Source: Oceanisphaera pacifica
Lineage (GTDB): Bacteria > Pseudomonadota > Gammaproteobacteria > Enterobacterales > Aeromonadaceae
Assembly: GCF_017498065.1 (NCBI RefSeq)
Contig: NZ_JAGDFX010000016.1
Location: 25,550 to 89,549, forward strand
DNA: 64,000 bases
Direction: 5' to 3'
Shown: one piece after another, positions 10,087 through 18,926 of the stretch
Layout of the letters: each line of letters begins with the position of its first letter
Numbering within the stretch: the first letter of the stretch is position 1
The notes under the pieces: model-generated
The model's input: the letters and a program-made list of their open reading frames with translations, nothing else
Told to the model about the DNA's origin: nothing
Database searches by the model: none
Program-made: the position numbers and the translations under genes

Positions 10087-10802
10087 GGTGTGCCCGCACG
10101 CGTATCCGCAGGAACTTCCAGGCTGTAGCCGCGCCCGTGGATGGTTTTTACCAGCACGTTACCCAAGCCTGTCTGCAGGGATTTTCGAAGCGTATAAATA
10201 TGAGTCCGAAGGCTGTTGCCCTCCATCTCTCCATGACGAGCTCCCCACAAGGCATCACTCAACGCCTCGTGGCTGAGAAAACTCGGGTAGGCTCGAACCA
10301 GTAATTCAAACAGCCGGGCTGGCGTGCCAGACAGAGCGGTTTTCGATCCACGCAATTCCACTTCCAGCGTACCCGGATCGAACCGAATATCTCCAGCAAC
10401 CAGGATGGGCCTCTGTGGCGAATTGCGCCTATGCAGAGCATCAATTCGCAGTTGCAATTCACGCAGCTCGAACGGCTTCACGAGGTAATCATCTGCGCCG
10501 CAGTCAAACCCCTTTTCCTTGTCGTTCAGGGCGCTCAGTGCTGTCATCAGAATAACCGGGGTCTGGCATTTCAGGTCCTGACGAATCCGCCGGCAAATGT
10601 CATAACCATTAACCCCGGGCAGCATCAGGTCGAGCACGATAACGTCGTAGCTGTGGGTAGCCAGCAGATGCAGCGCCGTCAAACCATCAGCGGCGAAGTC
10701 CAGTGTGTAGCGTTCCTCACCCAAAAACTCGAACAGGTTGTCTGCAAGATCCACCTGATCTTCGACAATTAATAGTCTGAGCGGTGGTTGGTTAGATGTC
10801 AT
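10083..10802 (-). CDS. OmpR/PhoB-family response regulator, partner of the broken kinase
   Basis: 239 aa. The receiver domain has acidic pocket E14/D15, phosphoacceptor D58 in VIVLDLMLPG, the switch Thr in LMTALS and Lys in DDYLVKPF. The C-terminal winged-helix DNA-binding domain (about 135-230) includes RTHIYTLRKSL and the GRGYSLE wing. It overlaps the truncated kinase by 4 bp and the GT39 gene by 11 bp, so all belong to one leftward operon led by GtrA-GT2-GT39. With its kinase beheaded, it is an orphan unless cross-phosphorylated. A natural target would be the glycosyltransferase operon itself, as PmrA controls arn genes; this is inference. Confidence 0.9.
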   Translation of the reverse strand: MTSNQPPLRLLIVEDQVDLADNLFEFLGEERYTLDFAADGLTALHLLATHSYDVIVLDLMLPGVNGYDICRRIRQDLKCQTPVILMTALSALNDKEKGFDCGADDYLVKPFELRELQLRIDALHRRNSPQRPILVAGDIRFDPGTLEVELRGSKTALSGTPARLFELLVRAYPSFLSHEALSDALWGARHGEMEGNSLRTHIYTLRKSLQTGLGNVLVKTIHGRGYSLEVPADTRAGTP

Positions 10803-12291
10803 TCGAACGAACTCCGTTGGCGCCAGACACAGATTGGTGATCCCGTGGCAGTCCCTTAATCACCAACAATTGATAGCGACTATTTGACATGACCTTTCGC
10901 ACGGACATGGATAAGCCCACCAATTTTCTGTCTGGCCAGGTTCGGGGAACCGCGACATACAAGCGTTGAAACGGTTTGTTCTTCAGCAATTCACCCAAGC
11001 CACTTTCTGTTACTTCCAGAGCGTTCCCGTTTGAGTAGAAGCGGGCTGAAAATGGCAGGTCGTTAAGGTAGATCAACGGGCTATCATCTGTGTTGCTGGC
11101 CTGCTGATAATAGCTTACCAGTTCTTTCTCGGTTTTCAGCGGCGCCCAGCCTGCTTCAGCCAGGCCCACGAACACAGTCAGTAAAACTGGCACCAATGCC
11201 ACCGCCCCACCCCGCATCCGGCATAACCATAAAGACTCACATTGCGACGCCCAGCGGCCGATCAGCATGGCCGTAAACGGCAATGATGGCAGTATATAAG
11301 TCCAGAGTGTATTACCTGCGAGTGTGAAAAACAGCATGGGTGCCAATGCGCTTGCCAGTAAAAAGCTGACGTCCGGGTCTGATATTGTCTTGCCCACAAT
11401 GCCACGTCTGTTCCCCCTGAACCATGCAAGTGCCAGGCTCACCAAGGCAACAATGCCCCAGGGAAACGACGCCCACAACCAGAACATCCAGATCATACCT
11501 TCAGGTTGATTATGGGCGCTGCCGTAAAGATCGCCTGCCCAGCCCGGATCCAGAAACCGGCGCACATGCTCCCCTAGGATAAAGTAGTCCAGAAAACCCG
11601 GGGTCTTGAGTTCTGCCAATATGTACCAGGGGCATACCAGCAGGGCTGTCAGAAGGCTCCCCCGCCACCAGGGCAGCCGACGCAGGTTGTTGGTTGCTTC
11701 CCGCCATGAAAGGAGCAACCACAAGACGATGGGAATACCGATCAAGACTGGTGCCAAGGGCCCTTTGGACAAAAGCCCTATCACCAATCCAAGAAAAAAA
11801 GACCACCGCCAAGGGCCGCCCTCTCCTGCCATCACCAGATAAAAGCTGACAAGAGCAAGGGTAGTGCCCAGTGCCAGGAAGGCGTCTGTCATCACTGCGC
11901 CGGCGCTGATGTACGTGAGCGCCATGGTTGCAAAAACCAGACAACTCCACTGGGCTACCTGAACACTCCAAAACTGCCGCGCCAGGCGCCAGACCAACCA
12001 CACCATCCCAAGCGTTGCCAGCCAGGACGGAAAGCGCAGCGAAAACTCCGAAATACCAAATACCTTGATGGCAGCAGCCTGCGCCCAGAATGACAGAGGC
12101 GGTTTGCCCCAGAAGGGAATTCCGGGCTCAAACCATGGTGTAATCCAGTCGCCAGTCTCAGCCATCAGGCGGGCAATTTCTGCATAACGCGGCTCCGTGG
12201 TATCGGCAAAGGGGAAAAATGCCATAGCGATAAAACGGCTGACCAGCACTGCGGCCAATATTAGCAGGCAGACATTAAACCGCTTTGACAT
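10792..12291 (-). CDS. GT39-family (ArnT/PMT-like) polyisoprenyl-phosphate glycosyltransferase
   Basis: 499-aa polytopic inner-membrane protein. The first periplasmic loop has the ArnT-like signature DTTEPRYAEIARLM, whose acidic residue serves catalysis in this family, followed by WGKPPLSFW. About a dozen hydrophobic segments precede a C-terminal soluble periplasmic domain. Such enzymes move a sugar from an undecaprenyl-phosphate donor to lipid A or another envelope acceptor. The gene overlaps the upstream GT2 gene by 17 bp, and GT2 would make the donor. The sugar is not readable: the 4-amino-arabinose synthesis genes (arnA, arnB, arnD) are absent here, so a simpler hexose is plausible. Confidence 0.85.
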   Translation of the reverse strand: MSKRFNVCLLILAAVLVSRFIAMAFFPFADTTEPRYAEIARLMAETGDWITPWFEPGIPFWGKPPLSFWAQAAAIKVFGISEFSLRFPSWLATLGMVWLVWRLARQFWSVQVAQWSCLVFATMALTYISAGAVMTDAFLALGTTLALVSFYLVMAGEGGPWRWSFFLGLVIGLLSKGPLAPVLIGIPIVLWLLLSWREATNNLRRLPWWRGSLLTALLVCPWYILAELKTPGFLDYFILGEHVRRFLDPGWAGDLYGSAHNQPEGMIWMFWLWASFPWGIVALVSLALAWFRGNRRGIVGKTISDPDVSFLLASALAPMLFFTLAGNTLWTYILPSLPFTAMLIGRWASQCESLWLCRMRGGAVALVPVLLTVFVGLAEAGWAPLKTEKELVSYYQQASNTDDSPLIYLNDLPFSARFYSNGNALEVTESGLGELLKNKPFQRLYVAVPRTWPDRKLVGLSMSVRKVMSNSRYQLLVIKGLPRDHQSVSGANGVRSNDI

Positions 12292-13315
12292 GACGTGCCC
12301 CAGTAGAAGTGCGACTGGACTGTTGGCGTGTTGACTCGCGGTTCTCGATCACTTCGTCTGTTACGTACACAGGCCTCTGCTTTGCTTCCATGTAGGTCTT
12401 GCCGACATATTCACCCACAATGCCCACGCTCATCAACTGAATACCGCCCAGAAAGCTTATGATGGCCACCAGCGACGGATAACCGCTGGTGGCATCGCCC
12501 AGCATGAGCGCCTTGACCACTATCCACAGGCCAAATACCGCGCCCATGCTGGCTGCGAGCAATCCGGTCAGGGTCGCCCAGCGCAATGGAGACACAGAAA
12601 ACGACGTTAGCCCTTCCAGTGCCAGGCCGACCAGCCCGGGGTAGTCCCATTTTGTTTCGCCGGCCACACGGGGTTCACGGTCGTACTGAATGACCTGAGT
12701 CGGCATACCAATCCAGGCGAACAGGCCTTTCATATAGCGGTTACGCTCTTTCAACTGCAACAATGCGGTAACGGCCTTGCGACTCATCAGCCGAAAGTCA
12801 CCGGTGTCCACCGGGATATTCGTGCGGCTGGTTCGGTTCAACAATCGGTAAAACAGATGCGCACTCCAGCGCTTGAATGCCGTTTCGCCCGCCCGGGAAC
12901 GGCGCTGCATCAGTACAACATCCACTCCTGACTGCCAACACTCGACCATGGCTGGAATCTGCTCAGGTGGGTCTTGCAGGTCTGCATCCAACACGATCAC
13001 CGCATCGCCTTTGGCGTGCTCCAGTCCTGCGGTCATTGCGGCCTCTTTGCCAAAATTACGACTCAGTTTGATCAACCGGATGCCGGGCATTCGGTCAATA
13101 ACGCTGCGGATGTATTGGGCACTGCCATCATCACTGCCGTCATCAATCAGCACGATCTCCCAGTGCACGTCCAGGGGGGCAAGCAACGGTAGCACCCGAT
13201 CAAAGAAAAGAGGCAGCATCGGGCGTTCGTTGTACAGCGGCACCACCAGTGATAACAGCGGCTTGTCAAGCGGGCCATCAAAAGGTACCACGGGGAATTC
13301 AACGCGTTTGTTCAT
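12275..13315 (-). CDS. GT2 dolichol/undecaprenyl-phosphate sugar transferase (ArnC/GtrB-like)
   Basis: 346 aa. The N-terminal GT-A domain has VVPLYNE, LIDDGSDDGS and the DADLQDPPEQ metal/nucleotide motif; two C-terminal membrane helices (about 232-260 and 270-295) are typical of GtrB/ArnC/DPM1-type enzymes. The predicted reaction is transfer of a sugar from a nucleotide donor to undecaprenyl phosphate on the cytoplasmic face. Neighbours GtrA (flippase) and GT39 (acceptor transferase) complete a three-gene glycosylation module. It overlaps gtrA by 17 bp, so translation is probably coupled. Confidence 0.9.
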   Translation of the reverse strand: MNKRVEFPVVPFDGPLDKPLLSLVVPLYNERPMLPLFFDRVLPLLAPLDVHWEIVLIDDGSDDGSAQYIRSVIDRMPGIRLIKLSRNFGKEAAMTAGLEHAKGDAVIVLDADLQDPPEQIPAMVECWQSGVDVVLMQRRSRAGETAFKRWSAHLFYRLLNRTSRTNIPVDTGDFRLMSRKAVTALLQLKERNRYMKGLFAWIGMPTQVIQYDREPRVAGETKWDYPGLVGLALEGLTSFSVSPLRWATLTGLLAASMGAVFGLWIVVKALMLGDATSGYPSLVAIISFLGGIQLMSVGIVGEYVGKTYMEAKQRPVYVTDEVIENRESTRQQSSRTSTGARHVKAV

Positions 13316-13688
13316 GGAAAACCAACCTCTGATAAACGGTGTAATTCAGTGCAGCGACAAGCCCTGTAGTCACGATTTGTGACAGCGTTACGGGCAGTGC
13401 CAGAACGTTGTTGAGCAGGAAAAAGAAGACGAGATTGCAGAACCAGGCGCCAAAACAGGAGCCGATATAACGCCACACCGTAACCCTGTGAGGGCCGGCA
13501 TTGCGAAATGCCAGGCGCCGTTGGAGGCCGTAATTTAGCACCGCGCCAGACACGCTCCCGCTAGCTGTTGCCAGCACCGGTTCAAGCCCGGCAGCGATCA
13601 ATGCGGCCATTACAAGCCAGTGGAACAGCGTGGCAAAACCGCCGGCCGCCACAAATCCCCGTAATTGGCGAGGTAATAGTGTGTTCAT
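13299..13688 (-). CDS. GtrA-family membrane protein (putative lipid-linked sugar flippase)
   Basis: 129 aa from the ATG at 13688, which has GGAGTGG upstream and gives the usual GtrA length; a longer frame to 13763 is rejected. Four hydrophobic segments occupy most of the protein, with the family-typical first helix (FVAAGGFATLFHWLVMAALI) and the loop LNYGLQRRLAFRN. GtrA proteins are thought to flip undecaprenyl-phosphate sugars to the periplasm. It heads the operon gtrA-GT2-GT39-RR-HK. Confidence 0.85.
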   Translation of the reverse strand: MNTLLPRQLRGFVAAGGFATLFHWLVMAALIAAGLEPVLATASGSVSGAVLNYGLQRRLAFRNAGPHRVTVWRYIGSCFGAWFCNLVFFFLLNNVLALPVTLSQIVTTGLVAALNYTVYQRLVFHEQTR

Positions 13689-13892
13689 GACAATAACCAC
13701 TCCATTGGCGACTGATGAAGTCGACCTGACATTGAGTGGGTATGATGACCTACCTTGTGTCACAGCTTTGTGGAGGTTTTATCAGGAAAATGTCAAAACG
13801 TGAGATGATCCGCGCCTGAATCAGGCTTGCGGATTGATAATGAGCCGAATAGTTAAAGCAGGCTTGAAATATAAGTGGCGAGTAAAAATCTC

Positions 13893-14582
13893 TTACGCAA
13901 CCACGCCAAATATTCGCCCTACGCCAGCCGTGATTGCCATTGCGAGTGCGCCCCAAAATGTAACTCTGATTGCGCCGATAGTAATCGAGGCCCCACCTGC
14001 ACTTGCCGCAACCCCGCCCAGAAGCGCGAGAAAAACCAGAGAGGATACTGCAACCACATAAATTAGCTGGCTACCCGGTACAACCCATGCCGCCGCCAAC
14101 GGAAGTGCGGCACCAATGGTAAAGGTACCTGCCGATGAGAATGCCGCTTGGACGGGCTGGGCGCTAACCGTTTCCGAGATGCCTATTTCATCCCTGGCGT
14201 GTGCACCAAGAGCATCGTGAGCCATTAACTGCTCAGCGACTTGCTTCGCGAGAGCCGGCTCAAGCCCTCTGCTTTCGTATATTAAAGCGAGTTCCTCTTT
14301 TTCAAACTCGAAATCCTGCTCCAATGATCTTTTTTCAATAGCCAGATCTGCCTTTTCCGTATCGGACTGCGAGCTAACGGACACGTACTCCCCAGCAGCC
14401 ATAGACATAGCGCCCGCTACTAACCCGGCAAGTCCTGCCAGAAGAATGCCTTCATGAGCACTGCTAGCGGCGGCCACACCAATAATCAGACTTGCCGTGG
14501 AAACTATTCCGTCGTTTGCACCTAATACAGCTGCACGTAACCAACCCACGCGATGTGACCGATGGACTTCACTATGACTCAT
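13893..14582 (-). CDS. VIT1/CCC1-family metal transporter
   Basis: 229 aa from the ATG at 14582, chosen because GGGAAAA lies just upstream; a TTG at 14594 is the alternative. The conserved first helix (LRAAVLGANDGIVSTASLIIGV) and the second (LVAGAMSMAAGEYVSVSSQ) are hallmark VIT1/CCC1 sequences. A cytoplasmic helical segment rich in Glu (about 75-130) follows, as in iron/manganese transporters of this family, then three more helices. The likely role is Fe(II) or Mn(II) export out of the cytosol. It is separated from its neighbours, so it is probably a single gene. Confidence 0.88.
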   Translation of the reverse strand: MSHSEVHRSHRVGWLRAAVLGANDGIVSTASLIIGVAAASSAHEGILLAGLAGLVAGAMSMAAGEYVSVSSQSDTEKADLAIEKRSLEQDFEFEKEELALIYESRGLEPALAKQVAEQLMAHDALGAHARDEIGISETVSAQPVQAAFSSAGTFTIGAALPLAAAWVVPGSQLIYVVAVSSLVFLALLGGVAASAGGASITIGAIRVTFWGALAMAITAGVGRIFGVVA

Positions 14583-14640
14583 AGGTTTTCCCAATAAATA
14601 AAATTGAAAACGATGCTGTAGAAAACCCCTCGCAGCACGC

Positions 14641-14979
14641 TCACTTCCTGATGATCAACTCATTATGGATGGTATGGAAGCCGTCCGCTCTCTGAGCGAG
14701 CTTTATGGCGGTATCGATTTGCCTCTGCGTGTCGACGACGCCAACCAGGCGCACATCACCTTTCCGCGTGGTCACGATAATAACAAGGCCATTCAGTTCA
14801 GGGTCTCCCTGCAAGGCCCTCTTGACGTTTTCGGTTACGTCTGCATCCGCCACGTTGACGGCGTTCGAGCTGGTTCGCTGTAGACCTTCGAAATTTCCCG
14901 GAGGCTTATTGCAAGCAGTCAACAGCGCAACGGTGATCAAAGTGATGCTCAAGAACTGTGTTCCACGATATTTATTCAT
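14641..14979 (-). CDS. BON-domain outer-membrane lipoprotein
   Basis: 112 aa. A type II signal peptide with lipobox LLTAC puts the lipidated Cys at position 23. The rest is a single BON domain (about 45-110; VTENVKRALQGDPELNGLVIIV...VRLVGVVDTQRQID). BON domains bind phospholipid or support envelope integrity (OsmY and DolP are relatives). It lies 44 bp downstream of the flavocytochrome gene in the same direction and may be co-transcribed with it. Confidence 0.85.
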   Translation of the reverse strand: MNKYRGTQFLSITLITVALLTACNKPPGNFEGLQRTSSNAVNVADADVTENVKRALQGDPELNGLVIIVTTRKGDVRLVGVVDTQRQIDTAIKLAQRADGFHTIHNELIIRK

Positions 14980-15023
14980 TGGACTCTACTCATTGTTGGC
15001 TGGGCTGAAAGACAAGCCCGGTT

Positions 15024-16316
15024 TCAACGAAACTTAAAACTTTCCTGGTGAAAGCGTAATGAAATGGACTGTTGCTTCAGACCGCTTCGCAAGGCTTTAG
15101 CCAAGCCCTGCGGGCCGCAGAACCAGATATCCACTCTGCGGTCATGGATTTTCAGTTGCGTCGCGGTCAACCACTGCCCCTGCAGGCTGTCGTAGATGTG
15201 CAGCGATATGTCCGGAAGTTGCTGCACCAGTTGTTGCAGGCGAGCCAGCATGGGATCACCCAAGGCTTCGGCAGTGCAGTAATGCAGTGTGACCCCTGGA
15301 TATATTTGGTCGGTATTGATAAGGCGCTTTTCCAGGGCAGCCAGAAACGGTGTGATACCGATGCCGCCAGCAACCCAGATTTGCTGGGCATTTTTTCTGC
15401 CGCTGTCGGGGTCAAAGCGACCATAAGGTCCTTCCAGCGTAACTGCCTGACCACTCCGTAGCTTCCGCGGGATCTTGCGGGTGTAGTCCCCCAGCGCCTT
15501 GATATGGAAACTGAGCTGCCCGCTGTCATTGTCAGCGCTGGACAGGCTGAAAGGATGCGCTCCTTCCATCCGGTCGAAGGTCACCAGAGCAAATTGTCCG
15601 GCTTGATGGCCAGGCCACCGCTTGCCCATCTCACAGACAACTTCCGTGATGTTAGCTGGTGTCTGCCTGACGGCCTGAACCAATCCCTTATAGCGACGAC
15701 TCCTGCCGATTTGCCCGGTTAGCGATTGCAGGCTTGCGACGGCACCACCTGCTATCAACAGCGCCATCAGCCAACCAGTGGGTTGTTGCCACCATTTCAG
15801 CGGGGCCAGCAACAATGCGTGGGTGGCCAGTACCAGATAAATCACTGGCATCACCCGATGCAGGTGGCGCCAGTAACCATAAGGCACCCAACGCAGGAGA
15901 GTGATAACAACCAGAAACGCCAGCACATACAGGCCGGGCTCGCCGAGGTCTTCAGCGCCATCCTGCAAGCTGTCCAGCAGGCCGGAGAAGTCAGCTTCCT
16001 TCAAGCTGCGATCTGATCCAAGCAGCGCTTCGAGGGCGTCATCCGCCATTTCAATCAACCAGTGTGACAGCGCAAAAACGACGGCCAGAATGCCGGTCCA
16101 TTTATGCAACTGATACATGCTGTCCAATCCACGTAATGGCGATTCCAGCCATACCGGCCGGGTTGCCAGCAGCATAGTGATAGACATGAAATTGATGGCA
16201 AGATAGCCACTGAGTGTGAGGAAATTTTCATAGCTCAGCCCCGGGGCCCAGAAGCTGAACTGAGCCGCCAAAAGCAGAAAAAGGGTGACACTGGTACGTA
16301 GGTTAGGCACAAACAA
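15024..16316 (-). CDS. Ferric-reductase-like transmembrane flavocytochrome (FRD/NOX type)
   Basis: 430 aa. Six hydrophobic segments in the first 220 residues form a ferric-reductase-like haem domain, with His residues in YQLHKWTG, ALSHWLIE, WRHLHRVM and VLATHALL as likely haem ligands. An FAD-binding barrel follows (HPFSLSS), then an NAD(P)H-binding domain (GGIGITPFLAAL, WFCGPQGLAKAL). Such proteins carry electrons from cytosolic NAD(P)H across the inner membrane to a periplasmic acceptor such as metal ions, oxygen or a carrier protein. The gene lies just downstream of an OmpR-type two-component pair on the same strand and may be under its control. Confidence 0.87.
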   Translation of the reverse strand: MFVPNLRTSVTLFLLLAAQFSFWAPGLSYENFLTLSGYLAINFMSITMLLATRPVWLESPLRGLDSMYQLHKWTGILAVVFALSHWLIEMADDALEALLGSDRSLKEADFSGLLDSLQDGAEDLGEPGLYVLAFLVVITLLRWVPYGYWRHLHRVMPVIYLVLATHALLLAPLKWWQQPTGWLMALLIAGGAVASLQSLTGQIGRSRRYKGLVQAVRQTPANITEVVCEMGKRWPGHQAGQFALVTFDRMEGAHPFSLSSADNDSGQLSFHIKALGDYTRKIPRKLRSGQAVTLEGPYGRFDPDSGRKNAQQIWVAGGIGITPFLAALEKRLINTDQIYPGVTLHYCTAEALGDPMLARLQQLVQQLPDISLHIYDSLQGQWLTATQLKIHDRRVDIWFCGPQGLAKALRSGLKQQSISLRFHQESFKFR

Positions 16317-16366
16317 ACTCCGGCTTGGGTTTGTCTGAATTCTGCAAGATTAACCTGACACCAGCC

Positions 16367-17704
16367 TTAAACCCCTGAGTGTTGCACGACAATATTCACT
16401 TCTGCTTCAAAACCGCCGCTTTGGCCTGAGGCTGGTGATCGAAGGTTAAGGGCAGTACCTGCGCCGGTGGCAATGGCGTCCACTATGGCAAGTCCGATAC
16501 CGGAGCCCAGTGTTTTCGAATCGGAGCGTACAAAACGGTTGCGCAATAATGCGAGCTTCTCTGGCGGTACAACATCACCTGCATTAGCGACTCGTAAAGT
16601 GCCCTCACCTGTAAGGCTTATATGTACTGCCCGGTCGGCTGCGCCGTGCCTGAGTGCATTCTCTATAAGGTTTCGTGCCAGGATGGCAAAGGCATCAGGA
16701 TCGAGTAATGACATTACGCGGTTGCCTGGCAAATTCAGCTTGAGGCGACCGGGAGCTTCACGCTCGTAATCGTTGGTGATCATTTGCAGGATAGGCACCA
16801 AATCATTTTCGTTTTCAGACAGAGCACTGCCACCTTCAGCCTTGGCCAGTTCCAGCAACTTTTCCGACAATCTGGACAAAGTGCGAAGCGATTCTTCAAT
16901 TTCGCCGGCTCGCGCTTTAACTCCGGCATCCCGGGCTTCAGTTTTTAACCGCTGAAGCTTCGCCAACGCCGTTGCCAGTGGCGTTCGCAATTCATGGGCA
17001 CTGTTAGCAGTAAAGCTTCGCTCGGCTTCAAGCGCTCTGCGCAAACGCTCCAATAAGCGGTTAACTGAAACCATGGTAGGTTCAAACTCTTTTGGCAGGC
17101 GGTCTACCGCCACCGGAGAGAGGTCACTGCCACCGCGGGTTTCTATCGATTGCTGCAGTATAACCACCTGACGAAGCGACCGTTTTATCACCCACCACAC
17201 ACCAACCAGGCTGATGGGAATCAGAAGCACCAGTGGAGTGAGCAATGCAAGGCTGGTATCCAGTATGGCTTCGCGGCGGTGGCCCAAGGGTTCGGCAACC
17301 TCGATGAACAGGGTATCGCTGATGGCCCCCTCGCCGTATATCCGGTGTGTAGGCGTTTCAGAGAATCCTTCGCGAGGCTTGGCACCGAAAATACGCGGAT
17401 CTGCGTCATGGGATTGCAGCAGCAGCTTGCCTGACGCGTCTCGAACCAGATAAGTGAGATATTCATCGTGTTCTTTCAGGGCCAATGCCCGCTGATCGCC
17501 TGTGTCATTTTCCCGGTTGAGAATATCGGTCACCGCCAATGGCAGGATGCGCTGCGCCGTCTCTTCCAGGGCGCTGTCGAACACTTCATTCATTTCATGG
17601 CGCGCAATAACCCCGGAAGCAATCACGCCCAACAGCCAAAGCAAGGTCACGCCGAGGGTAAGCCAGGTACCAAGGGTTTTCTGCAAGCTGGTTTTAGTGG
17701 TCAT
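16367..17704 (-). CDS. Sensor histidine kinase (QseC/PmrB-like)
   Basis: 445 aa with membrane helices at about 13-34 and 150-173, enclosing a periplasmic sensor domain of about 115 residues. The HisKA domain has H237 in NSAHELRTP; the ATPase domain has the N box RNLIENALRHG, VANAGD and GSGIGLAIVD, so it looks active. It overlaps the response-regulator gene by 11 bp. The divergent PepSY-DUF2271-flavoprotein operon begins 166 bp upstream of that regulator, a layout suggesting these are its targets. Confidence 0.9.
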   Translation of the reverse strand: MTTKTSLQKTLGTWLTLGVTLLWLLGVIASGVIARHEMNEVFDSALEETAQRILPLAVTDILNRENDTGDQRALALKEHDEYLTYLVRDASGKLLLQSHDADPRIFGAKPREGFSETPTHRIYGEGAISDTLFIEVAEPLGHRREAILDTSLALLTPLVLLIPISLVGVWWVIKRSLRQVVILQQSIETRGGSDLSPVAVDRLPKEFEPTMVSVNRLLERLRRALEAERSFTANSAHELRTPLATALAKLQRLKTEARDAGVKARAGEIEESLRTLSRLSEKLLELAKAEGGSALSENENDLVPILQMITNDYEREAPGRLKLNLPGNRVMSLLDPDAFAILARNLIENALRHGAADRAVHISLTGEGTLRVANAGDVVPPEKLALLRNRFVRSDSKTLGSGIGLAIVDAIATGAGTALNLRSPASGQSGGFEAEVNIVVQHSGV

Positions 17705-18359
17705 AAGCGTTTAACCGGTAACCCATACCTCGGACCGTCACTATGGCGTCGCGCCCAAGTTTTTTGCGCAAACGGCTAATGTAGACCTCAATGGTATTGC
17801 TCTCGATCTCGGCCCCGAATTCGTACAGCCGATCTTCAAGCTGTGAACGCGACAGCAGTATTCCCGGGCGCTGCAAAAACCCTTCAAAGAGCGCCCACTC
17901 CCGGGCGGTGAGCTCCACTGGCTCGCCGTTGCGGCTAATGCGATGGTCACCAAGATCCACTTCAAGATCGCCAATATGCACCAGAGGGTTCGGATTGCCG
18001 CGATAGCGGCGTGCCACGGCCGCTACCCGGGCAGACAGCTCTGATAAATCAAAAGGCTTTATCAGATAATCGTCAGCACCGGCATTCAGCCCTGCAATCC
18101 TGTCTGAAACCTGGTCCCTGGCGGTCAGAATGATGACAGGCGTTGTATCACCGGCTGCTCGCAGTTTTTTCAGAAAATCAAAACCGTGGCCATCCGGCAG
18201 CATCAAATCGAGCAAAATCAGATTATAAGCGGTGGTTTTCACGCTGGTATCCGCAAAACCGAGGCTCTGCACCCAGTCCACGGCATGGCCATCCTCACTG
18301 ATCTGATCCCGCACGGCCTCACCCAGCCCGGCTGTATCCTCAACCAACAGTATCCGCAT
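17694..18359 (-). CDS. OmpR-family response regulator (QseB/PmrA-like)
   Basis: 221 aa. The receiver has E7/D8, phosphoacceptor D51 in LILLDLMLPDG, Thr in ILTARD and Lys in YLIKPF; a winged-helix domain follows (about 125-218) with SNTIEVYISRLRKKL and RGMGYRL. It forms a coupled operon with the kinase. The 166-bp divergent region contains a partial repeat (CCTGACAGCAGCCTGA) that could be a tandem recognition site for this class of regulator. Confidence 0.92.
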   Translation of the reverse strand: MRILLVEDTAGLGEAVRDQISEDGHAVDWVQSLGFADTSVKTTAYNLILLDLMLPDGHGFDFLKKLRAAGDTTPVIILTARDQVSDRIAGLNAGADDYLIKPFDLSELSARVAAVARRYRGNPNPLVHIGDLEVDLGDHRISRNGEPVELTAREWALFEGFLQRPGILLSRSQLEDRLYEFGAEIESNTIEVYISRLRKKLGRDAIVTVRGMGYRLNAYDH

Positions 18360-18525
18360 CTTTCACCTTTTGCCTTATTTCAACCAGAAGATACTACAAC
18401 CCTCACCTGACAGCAGCCTGAACAATTCTATTACTGCTTGCCATCCTGTTATCTGGTCCCCCGTTCAGGCCAGTGTCAGGAAAAAGCCTTAGGGTTGATT
18501 AAACCGACCCAACGGGAGACACATC

Positions 18526-18909
18526 ATGAAACTCAAACCCATTGTGATCAGCCTTTCGCTACTGCTGGTGAGCGGTAGCGCCCTGGCCGACGATGACTGC
18601 GATGACCCGGCTGCCCAATGGCAGCCCCGGGAAAACCTGCGAAAGCAACTGGAAGCCGAAGGATGGACGGTGTTCCGCATCAAGGTGGACGATGGTTGTT
18701 ACGAGGTCAAAGGAAGGGACCCGGATGGCTACCGCGTGGAAGCAGAGTACTCACCAGCAACCTTCGAGCTGATGGAAATGGAGCGGGACGACGACGATGA
18801 GGATGACGACCATCGTGACAAGTCCAGGCGTTACAGCGAACCGACCAATGAAGACCGGGTTCCACGCAAGGGCATTGTTAAAGGTCGCCCCAGCGTAACG
18901 GTTGAGTAA
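18526..18909 (+). CDS. Periplasmic PepSY-domain protein
   Basis: 127 aa. A Sec signal peptide (about residues 1-21, cleavage after SALA) precedes a single PepSY-like domain (WQPRENLRKQLEAEGW...VDDGCYEVKGRDPDGYRVE) with two Cys (C26 and the one in DDGCYEV). The C-terminal tail is highly acidic (an Asp/Glu run around 86-97), then basic. GGGAG sits nine bases before the ATG. It is the first gene of a three-gene rightward operon with the DUF2271 protein and the PepSY-flavoprotein. It could be a regulator or inhibitor of the membrane reductase, or a metal-binding partner; function is inferred from context. Confidence 0.8.
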   Translation: MKLKPIVISLSLLLVSGSALADDDCDDPAAQWQPRENLRKQLEAEGWTVFRIKVDDGCYEVKGRDPDGYRVEAEYSPATFELMEMERDDDDEDDDHRDKSRRYSEPTNEDRVPRKGIVKGRPSVTVE

Positions 18910-18926
18910 TTAAAGGAGATTACATC

